From CAZHOV01 sp964534315 (lineage in GTDB: Bacteria; Bacteroidota; Bacteroidia; Chitinophagales; Saprospiraceae), in contig CAZHOV010000172.1 of the NCBI GenBank assembly GCA_964534315.1, positions 1 to 12,357 of the forward strand: a DNA stretch of 12,357 bases, written 5' to 3'. The position numbers were made by a program, and so were the translations under genes. The notes under the pieces were generated by a model, which worked only from the letters and a program-made list of their open reading frames with translations, was not told the origin of the DNA and did no database searches. Positions 7,693 through 12,357 of the stretch are shown piece after piece (position 1 is the first letter of the stretch; the number at the start of each line of letters is the position of its first letter).

Positions 7693-8738
7693 AAATAGGC
7701 AGTGGAGTCAATGAAGCAGTTAGAAACATGTATTTCGACTCGGTTTCCAATTTATTATATATAGATGGAATGTTTAAATTCGCTGGAGAGAATAATGTGG
7801 AAGTTAACGGCATAACTGCCTGGAATGGTACTGAGTTTCTATCTCTTGGTAGTGGCATGGATTATTGTAATCCGAATAACTGTGCGATTAGTCCTGGCCC
7901 GATTATAAGATATAAAGGAACTTTATTTGTTGCCGTATCTTTTTTAACAGTAGGAGGGGGAGTTACCGCTATGGGGTTAGCTATTTGGGATGGAGAAAAT
8001 TGGCATTTGGTGGGGGATAATTATGGAGGAGATTTTTCTGATATCAAAACAGTTGCTGTCTTTGAAGAAGAATTATATATAGGCGGAACTATTGTAGAAT
8101 GGGACGGAAATGTTGGTAATGGTATTCTAAAGTTGGAGGGCAATTCCTTTGTTGATGTTGGCGGTAGCTTTCCAGACCCAAATGACCAAGTCCATGATTT
8201 AAGAGTATTCAATGGAAAACTATACGCTATGGGTATTTTTGAATCCGTTGGCAATGGCGTACAGGTGGATGATATTGCTGCTTGGGATGGAGAACAGTGG
8301 TATGGTCTTAATGGAAGTTTTGACAACAGAGTTTTAGTAAGTGAAGAAATAAATGGCGAACTTTACATTGGAGGGGGGGGTATTAATGTAAGTGGCGAAC
8401 CTTTTAATCGCCTCGCCAAATGGAATTGTCAACAGCCCTATGATTCCTGTGGTACCGGCCAGGCAACGGCTATCCAACCCACAGCTGTTTCCACTCCACA
8501 GGTCCGTTTATTTCCAAATCCAGTCCGATCCAGTTTTTCCATATCTGTTGATCCGGCTTTTTCTCAGTCCATTGATCAGCTTGTCCTGTACAATGCTCTT
8601 GGGGAAATGGTTAAATCCTGGGAGGTAACCGATAGCAATCAGGCGTTTGGGGTAGAGGGGTTGCCTGGAGGCGTTTATTTTTACACCATTAACGGTAAGG
8701 GAAGAATGGTGGGGAGCGGGAAGGTGGTGGTTTGGTAA
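7623..8738 (+). CDS. Exported beta-propeller-like repeat protein with T9SS type A sorting domain
   Basis: The 371-residue protein begins with a signal peptide (MKNNFLLLFICLFPMGLFAQ). Residues 21 to about 268 hold repeats of the form LYxxGxF...G..V..IAxWDGxxW (for example 100-128, 150-176, 199-227, 247-268), which suggests beta-propeller or beta-sheet blades. Two close cysteines in CNPNNC (82-87) are shared with the downstream paralogue and could form a disulphide. The C-terminus from about 294 (VRLFPNP, LYNALGEMVKSW, LPGGVYFY, GKVVV) is a T9SS type A sorting domain, so the protein should cross the outer membrane and be released or anchored on the surface. No enzyme motif is visible; adhesion or binding is a guess. 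A G8 tract (8373-8380) encodes part of G250-G253 and is prone to slippage. No Shine-Dalgarno is obvious. Confidence 0.88.
   Translation: MKNNFLLLFICLFPMGLFAQNWEQIGSGVNEAVRNMYFDSVSNLLYIDGMFKFAGENNVEVNGITAWNGTEFLSLGSGMDYCNPNNCAISPGPIIRYKGTLFVAVSFLTVGGGVTAMGLAIWDGENWHLVGDNYGGDFSDIKTVAVFEEELYIGGTIVEWDGNVGNGILKLEGNSFVDVGGSFPDPNDQVHDLRVFNGKLYAMGIFESVGNGVQVDDIAAWDGEQWYGLNGSFDNRVLVSEEINGELYIGGGGINVSGEPFNRLAKWNCQQPYDSCGTGQATAIQPTAVSTPQVRLFPNPVRSSFSISVDPAFSQSIDQLVLYNALGEMVKSWEVTDSNQAFGVEGLPGGVYFYTINGKGRMVGSGKVVVW
8373..8380 (+). repeat. G8 homopolymer tract inside the T9SS cargo gene
   Basis: Eight consecutive guanines lie in frame in the coding sequence, after GGA. With seven Gs the frame reads to TAA after GTA TTA ATG; with nine it reads TAT TAA. 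Either single-base slip therefore ends translation at once, about 120 residues before the end, and removes the secretion domain. Confidence 0.8.
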
Positions 8739-9070
8739 GGAGGAATGAGGAATTCTATAATTCAACTTTAGCCTGTAAGGCGGAAATCCTATATGTATTT
8801 TGAATGAAAAGGCGCAGAAGGTAAGGGGAAATCCTGGTTCGGTAGTTTAGGATGCTACACATTAAGTATTTGTTAATTCTGTAATACGTATTGATTTTTT
8901 GATGATATTTTTTCAAATAATTCCTCTAGTGTAACTTAAGTAGTAAGGCAAAAAAAATGGTAGAATAATTTTATTCGAACAAATTATTATTCAAGCAATT
9001 TTAATTTGCCGCTTAATCAGCATTGACTCGGTTACCTCTACTAGGGAATTTTTGGTAAAATAAAAAAAAT
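8739..9070. other. Gene-free AT-rich region before the palindrome cluster
   Basis: This is the first part of a 577-bp gap with no credible coding frame. It holds small inverted repeats: GAATT-CTAT-AATTC (8750-8763, just after the propeller gene), GCCT-GTA-AGGC (8771-8781), the 10-mer AATACGTATT (8883-8892), GAATAA-TT-TTATTC (8963-8976) and AATAATTT/AAATTATT (8964-8988). None is a convincing terminator or RNA gene. Base composition becomes markedly AT-rich from about 8870. Confidence 0.5.
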
Positions 9071-9096
9071 ACTGTTTAGTATATATACCAAACAGT
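9071..9096. promoter_or_regulatory. Palindrome 1 of three, operator-like
   Basis: This is a 26-bp inverted repeat: ACTGTTT on the left and AAACAGT on the right around GTATATATAC. A single A/C mismatched pair (9078/9089) breaks the symmetry. Its centre lies at 9083.5, about 230 bp before the antitoxin start. A smaller inverted repeat TTGAAC-AAAAA-GTTCAA follows at 9101-9117. Confidence 0.6.
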
Positions 9097-9172
9097 TAAA
9101 TTGAACAAAAAGTTCAAAAAACTGATTAATAGCAGGACAAAAAGAAGGAAATATGAAACTTCCTAAGTGCTT

Positions 9173-9200
9173 TCTTTGTTTGTATATATACAAACAAAGA
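9173..9200. promoter_or_regulatory. Palindrome 2 of three, perfect 28-bp operator-like site
   Basis: TCTTTGTTT and AAACAAAGA flank GTATATATAC with perfect two-fold symmetry over 28 bp. The centre is at 9186.5, 103 bp from palindrome 1 and 102 bp from palindrome 3. A smaller inverted repeat AGGAA/TTCCT (9146-9164) lies just upstream. As RNA it could form a 12-bp hairpin with a 4-nt loop. Confidence 0.7.
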
Positions 9201-9243
9201 TAGTATATAGAAAAGAAAAAATCAAGCTTTTAAGTCATAACTG

Positions 9244-9274
9244 TTGTTTTTTTAGTAAAAAGATAATACCTTTA
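9244..9274 (+). promoter_or_regulatory. Candidate promoter of the AbiEi-type antitoxin gene
   Basis: TTG (9244-9246), a 20-bp spacer and TACCTTTA (9267-9274) resemble the Bacteroidota -33/-7 pattern, with the last base of the -7 element off consensus. The predicted start point, near 9281, falls inside palindrome 3. A protein bound there would block initiation. Confidence 0.4.
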
Positions 9275-9302
9275 TTTTACATTGTATGTATACAATGTAA
9301 AA
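9275..9302. promoter_or_regulatory. Palindrome 3 of three, adjacent to the antitoxin start
   Basis: The arms TTTTACATTGTA and TACAATGTAAAA are perfectly complementary around TGTA, so the whole spans 28 bp. Its core, GTATGTATAC, differs from that of the other two palindromes by one base. It ends 13 bp before the ATG at 9316, so it could act as an operator over the transcription start or as a hairpin in the leader. Confidence 0.7.
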
Positions 9303-9315
9303 AAGAAATAATCTT

Positions 9316-10185
9316 ATGCCTCGTGTCTCAGCCTTCTCAATCGCTCAAAAAGATATTGAGAAATTCCTTGACCAGCACCGTGATCGCCCTCTTAAAGATG
9401 AGGATATAAGCGAGATTTTCAATGTAAATCGCGAGTTCTGGAGACTTCCACCATCATGGCACTATTATAAATTTATTGACGCCTTGTCTGAAAAAACAGA
9501 GCACTTTAGGGAAGCGACCCTGGAATTTCCACGGCGTACTGTTAAGCGTTATTTCTGGAAAGAAATTTCTCCCCTGCGTTTGGCTTTATCAGTAAGTCCC
9601 AGAGCCTATCTGACCCATTATACCGCCATGTCCTATCATGGCTTAACGGATCAAATCCCCAAAACTGTTTACGTGACCACTGAGCAAACCAAGAAAGAAA
9701 AAAAAGGAATTCTTACTCAGGAGGGAATAGATCGAGCGTTTGCAAAAAAACAGCGTGTAAGTAAAAATATTGCCAATATGCCTAATGGTGCCGTTTATTG
9801 GCTCAATGGTAAAGATACAAATCGTATAGGAGTGATCAAAACCGATGATGGATTGCCAATAACAAATATAGCGCGAACATTAATTGATGCAGCTGTCAGA
9901 CCCATTTACAGCGGTGGCGTATATGAAGTCCTTGAAGCTTACAAGAGAGCGGCGGCAGATTTGTTCTCTGTAAATAGAATGGCCGCTATGCTTCGAAAGA
10001 TGGACTTTATCTATCCTTATCACCAGGTCATCGGATTTTATCTCGAACGATCGGGAGCTTATCGTCCTAATCAAATTGAAGTATTCAAGCGTTTTGATCA
10101 GACTCATGATTTTTATCTCACCTATAACATGCAGGATAAAGAATACTCTAAAGAATGGCGGCTTTATTTTCCAAAGGGACTTTGA
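9316..10185 (+). CDS. AbiEi-type antitoxin of a type IV toxin-antitoxin system
   Basis: AbiEi antitoxins counter AbiEii nucleotidyltransferase toxins without forming a stable complex, and studied members repress their own promoter through an N-terminal winged helix-turn-helix and promoter inverted repeats. This 289-residue protein fits: an N-terminal winged-helix-like region (about 10-80, with DISEIF and WRLPPSWHYYKFIDALSE), SPRAYLTHYTAMSYHGLTDQ (94-113), TNIARTLIDAA (183-193), RPIYSGGVYEVLEAYKRAA (195-213), and a C-terminus with YPYHQVIGFYLERSG (233-247) and EWRLYFPKGL. Three palindromes precede it, the last 13 bp from the ATG. The AbiEii-type toxin gene is convergent and overlaps its 3' end by 22 bp, whereas the usual arrangement is an antitoxin-toxin operon. 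The start is the first ATG beyond the palindromes; no strong Shine-Dalgarno is seen. Confidence 0.85.
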   Translation: MPRVSAFSIAQKDIEKFLDQHRDRPLKDEDISEIFNVNREFWRLPPSWHYYKFIDALSEKTEHFREATLEFPRRTVKRYFWKEISPLRLALSVSPRAYLTHYTAMSYHGLTDQIPKTVYVTTEQTKKEKKGILTQEGIDRAFAKKQRVSKNIANMPNGAVYWLNGKDTNRIGVIKTDDGLPITNIARTLIDAAVRPIYSGGVYEVLEAYKRAAADLFSVNRMAAMLRKMDFIYPYHQVIGFYLERSGAYRPNQIEVFKRFDQTHDFYLTYNMQDKEYSKEWRLYFPKGL

Positions 10186-11060
10186 GAACCCAATTCTTCA
10201 AATGTCTCTACAACAAAATCAAAATAAAGATCAAAATTTTTAAGGTCATCTTGCTGCGCGATTGTATCTTTTAATGAAGCTTCAAAGTTTTCCTGATGAT
10301 ACTCTTTATCTGTTCTGATCTTCTTAATAAAATCCAGTGGAACACGTTTGGCCGCAAAAATATTGGAAAGTAACTCCATGTTCTTAGGTGTGGATGGATC
10401 AATATCGTATTGGTCCATTAAAAGGTAAATGTCGTAGAAGTCACGTCCTCTGGGTCTTCGATTTGTTCTAACAATCTCATTATAATCCTCATTTTGCTGA
10501 CATATGGCACGAAGTTTTTCAAAAACAATCATTTCAGGGGAATAAACATAAATAGTATAATCCTCAAAGTCTTCCATTTTCTTTGCGGCGCAATACTCAT
10601 GGCTGCTGATATCTATTTTAAAGACGGTGCTGTTTCCTTTTCCGATAACCATAGAGCTCCGTCTGATACGGTCTGGGTCATCCTTGAATTGCTCTGCTAC
10701 TTCTAAAGAGATGACTTTAAATTCAATTCGGTAGCCACCCCAAAAATCTTGCACGTCCTCGCTCATATTTCTGGGACGACGCATAAATTTAATATCATGT
10801 GCAAGGAACCCTTCCTCACTAAAAATCTCTGTTAAAGTGCTTTCTACCCTTCGTTTAATATCCTGTTCCTCTTCTTCGGATAAACTCTCTTCCATTGAAA
10901 AATCTAAATCAAGAGATGAACGGTTGCTTAAGTTGTAAATCATATCAATGGCGCTTCCACCTTTGAATATGAATTTTTCCATCAGCACGTCATCTGAAAC
11001 CATTGCTAAAACTGCTAGTCGTTTGACTGTGTTGAGTAATTCCATATTCAGTTGGCTCAT
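10164..11060 (-). CDS. AbiEii-type nucleotidyltransferase toxin
   Basis: AbiEii/MenT-type toxins are DNA polymerase beta-fold nucleotidyltransferases; characterised relatives modify tRNA acceptor ends and halt growth, including as phage defence. The 298-residue protein carries the family motifs. FKGGSAIDM (32-40) and SLDLDFS (49-55) supply the GGS and the DxD pair D51/D53. FKID supplies a third acid, D150. SPEMIVFEKLRAI (174-186) and RPRGRDFYDIYLL (202-214, with D207 and D210) match the later conserved motifs. All key residues are present, so the toxin looks intact. An alternative start is M6; the first ATG at 11060 is kept. No clear promoter was found for it on the minus strand. Its 3' end overlaps the antitoxin gene by 22 bp in the opposite direction. 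Confidence 0.88.
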   Translation of the reverse strand: MSQLNMELLNTVKRLAVLAMVSDDVLMEKFIFKGGSAIDMIYNLSNRSSLDLDFSMEESLSEEEEQDIKRRVESTLTEIFSEEGFLAHDIKFMRRPRNMSEDVQDFWGGYRIEFKVISLEVAEQFKDDPDRIRRSSMVIGKGNSTVFKIDISSHEYCAAKKMEDFEDYTIYVYSPEMIVFEKLRAICQQNEDYNEIVRTNRRPRGRDFYDIYLLMDQYDIDPSTPKNMELLSNIFAAKRVPLDFIKKIRTDKEYHQENFEASLKDTIAQQDDLKNFDLYFDFVVETFEELGSQSPFGK

Positions 11061-11125
11061 ATTTTTCTATTTTGCTAAGTTTTAAATTTTGAAAATTTAC
11101 ACTTAACCTTTCAATGCATAAAACC

Positions 11126-11133
11126 TACTTTTG
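11126..11133 (+). promoter_or_regulatory. Candidate -7 element of the truncated exported-protein gene
   Basis: TACTTTTG matches TAnnTTTG exactly and would start transcription near 11140, about 40 nt before the ATG at 11180. No TTTG lies at the usual distance upstream. The element sits in the 119-bp gap between this gene and the divergent toxin gene. Confidence 0.35.
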
Positions 11134-11179
11134 TAGTAATTCGTAAAGAAATATTTAAAGTAATTAAAAACGACAGACA

Positions 11180-11410
11180 ATGAAAACTTCAACAATTTTC
11201 ATTCTAATTTTCTTATTCATCAATTCTTCAATTTCTGCTCAAAATATTCGAGGTGCGGACTTTGCTAAAAGTATCATAAACCGAAAACTCACTATTCGGT
11301 TAGATGTATATCGGGAAGGACAGACCAAAGATAGCGTATATGTTTTCTGGGGTGATGGCCCAAAGGGGCCTATTTTGTTCAGTTATTTAATAGTAGCAAA
11401 AGGATTATGA
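11180..11410 (+). pseudogene. Broken exported-protein gene, N-terminal fragment fused to the repeat
   Basis: The frame begins with a good signal peptide (MKTSTIFILIFLFINSSISAQ) and continues through FAKSIINRKLTIRLDVYREGQTKDSVYVFWGDG. The strand pattern and the FWGDG motif resemble the N-terminal part of large Bacteroidota surface proteins with PKD-like or gliding-motility-associated C-terminal domains; this is a weak likeness. At 11367, right after GDGPKG, the sequence becomes direct repeat copy 2, so the last 14 residues (from ILFSYL) are translated from repeat sequence that is non-coding at copy 1. The frame stops after 76 residues. It is best read as the 5' remnant of a larger gene cut by recombination, though a small secreted protein cannot be excluded. 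Confidence 0.6.
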
Positions 11411-11601
11411 AAAAGATAATCGTTGAATAGGAAAAAGAATAACCCCCTTTTAATTAAATAAGGTGTTTTTCCAAGCCCAAGGTAACGTTTCTCTAAACTT
11501 TGCCCTACTTTTATAACAAAACGAACTATCTATGAAAAATAATTTTCTACTACTATTTGTTTGTTTGTTTCCGATGGGGCTTTTTTCCCAAAACTGGGAA
11601 C
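11367..11601 (+). repeat. Direct repeat copy 2: leader plus signal-peptide coding start
   Basis: This is the second copy of the block at 7458-7692, with the same 165-bp spacing from the left edge to the ATG and about 94% identity. Its left boundary lies inside the truncated gene. A short GGCCC-AAAG-GGGCC inverted repeat (11357-11370) spans that boundary. The 7-codon frame MKKIIVE recurs unchanged at 11407-11430. Confidence 0.9.
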
Positions 11602-12338
11602 CATTTAATACTGGAACTAATCAATCTGTTCGGGCTTTATACTTTGATTCAAGTGAGAACCTCTTGTACTTATCTGGAATATTCTCAAAAGCAGACGGAT
11701 TTATGGTTAATGGGATAGCTTCTTGGGACGGATCAAATTTCGAAACGCTTGATCAAGGAATCGATAATTGCAATCCAATCTCCTGTTCGTTTTCTCCAGG
11801 ACCATTTAAGAAATTCCAAGGTGATCTCTACATTGGAACTCCCTTCAAAACAGTAAGCGGAATTACAGTAAATGGAATTGCTAGATGGGATGGTAATTCA
11901 TGGTATCCCTTACAGGATGGAGTACAATTTGGAGATGGGTCGTATGGATTCGTTTCCGCAATGGAAGTGTTTAATAATTCTCTTTATGTGTTTGGATCAT
12001 TTCAACTTGCTGGAGGTATTCCAGTTCAAGGAATGGCACGATGGGATGGTGAAAATTGGTATTCTATCGATGCACCAAACGTGGAAGCTGACTTATGGCT
12101 ACCCTATGAAGCAATAACATTCCAGAACGAGTTATATATCATTGGAAATTTTCTTTTTGATTTTCCACAAAACCAAAAAATTGAAGATATTATTAAATTC
12201 GATGGGGCTAATTGGCACCGAGTGGCAGATAATTATTTTGGCTCCAATTCTGAGTTGGGCTCGATAACAATTTATAATAATCAGATATATGTTGGAGGAT
12301 TGATCAGCGATTCTCGGTTTAGAATAAAATTTGGTTAA
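11532..12338 (+). CDS. Exported beta-propeller-like repeat protein, paralogue lacking the T9SS domain
   Basis: This 268-residue paralogue of the protein at 7623-8738 has a nearly identical signal peptide (MKNNFLLLFVCLFPMGLFSQ) but a diverged mature part. Five blade-like repeats are visible, for example LYIGTPFKTVSGITVNGIARWDG (99-121) and LYVFGSFQLAGGIPVQGMARWDG (151-173), with others ending FDGANW (223-228) and YVGGLIS (253-259). The cysteine pair CNPISC (80-85) is conserved. The frame ends at TAA in the middle of the fifth repeat (RIKFG), before any sorting domain. As read, the product would reach the periplasm but not be secreted by T9SS. It may be a truncated gene, or the frame may be broken close to the window end; only 19 bp follow. 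Confidence 0.75.
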   Translation: MKNNFLLLFVCLFPMGLFSQNWEPFNTGTNQSVRALYFDSSENLLYLSGIFSKADGFMVNGIASWDGSNFETLDQGIDNCNPISCSFSPGPFKKFQGDLYIGTPFKTVSGITVNGIARWDGNSWYPLQDGVQFGDGSYGFVSAMEVFNNSLYVFGSFQLAGGIPVQGMARWDGENWYSIDAPNVEADLWLPYEAITFQNELYIIGNFLFDFPQNQKIEDIIKFDGANWHRVADNYFGSNSELGSITIYNNQIYVGGLISDSRFRIKFG

Positions 12339-12357
12339 AAGATCAAAAAATATTAAT

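Noticed and set aside
8739..9070. tRNA or small RNA gene
   Set aside because: Only short AT-rich inverted repeats were found; no cloverleaf or other recognisable RNA fold could be supported.
9071..9302. CRISPR array
   Set aside because: The three palindromes are evenly spaced, but the repeated units are not identical beyond a 10-bp core, spacers of about 75 bp are too long, and there are no cas genes.
9071..9302. Tandem ~102-bp repeats
   Set aside because: The sequences between the palindromes do not resemble each other; only the palindromes recur.
9167..9409. 80-residue open frame starting just before palindrome 2
   Set aside because: It runs through two palindromes and into the antitoxin gene in another frame, with an unlikely lysine- and isoleucine-rich composition.
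7458..11601. Composite transposon or insertion sequence flanked by direct repeats
   Set aside because: No transposase, integrase or terminal inverted repeats are present, and the repeats are the 5' ends of paralogous genes.

Overview
The window looks like a chromosomal segment from a member of the Bacteroidota, probably a Saprospiraceae/Lewinella-type bacterium. The evidence is a type IX secretion (T9SS) C-terminal sorting domain, promoters of the TTTG-N19-TAnnTTTG type, a DUF4350-MoxR gene pair, several genes without a Shine-Dalgarno sequence, and intergenic hairpin repeats of the kind seen in that phylum. The phylum call is an inference from these signs.

Layout. Positions 279-3128 (+) encode a UvrA-family excinuclease ATPase. 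It faces an exported class C beta-lactamase-like serine hydrolase (3196-4722, -), and a perfect 28-bp inverted repeat fills the gap between the two stop codons. From 4900 to 7273 (+) there is a two-gene operon, a DUF4350 membrane protein followed by a MoxR AAA+ ATPase, behind a textbook Bacteroidota promoter. The DUF58 partner usually found next to MoxR is not downstream. The region after it is accessory in character: AT-richer, repeat-rich, with long non-coding stretches.

Accessory half. An exported beta-propeller-like protein with a T9SS sorting domain (7623-8738) is followed by 577 bp without a gene. The last 230 bp of that gap hold three large palindromes with a shared GTATRTATAC core, spaced 103 and 102 bp apart. 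The third sits 13 bp before the start of an AbiEi-type antitoxin gene (9316-10185, +). The partner AbiEii-type nucleotidyltransferase toxin gene (10164-11060, -) is convergent to it and overlaps it tail to tail by 22 bp, rather than following in the same operon. A broken exported-protein gene (11180-11410) comes next, then a paralogue of the propeller protein (11532-12338). The paralogue's 165-bp leader and signal-peptide coding region are nearly identical to those of the first copy, while the mature protein has diverged.

How it fits together. UvrA serves nucleotide excision repair, and MoxR/DUF4350 probably act in envelope protein assembly. The right half reads as a variable island: a type IV toxin-antitoxin module between two members of a secreted-protein family whose conserved leaders form 235-bp direct repeats about 3.9 kb apart. 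The most unusual signals are the evenly spaced palindromes, the convergent overlapping toxin/antitoxin layout, and a G8 tract in the first propeller gene whose slippage by one base either way would remove the secretion domain.
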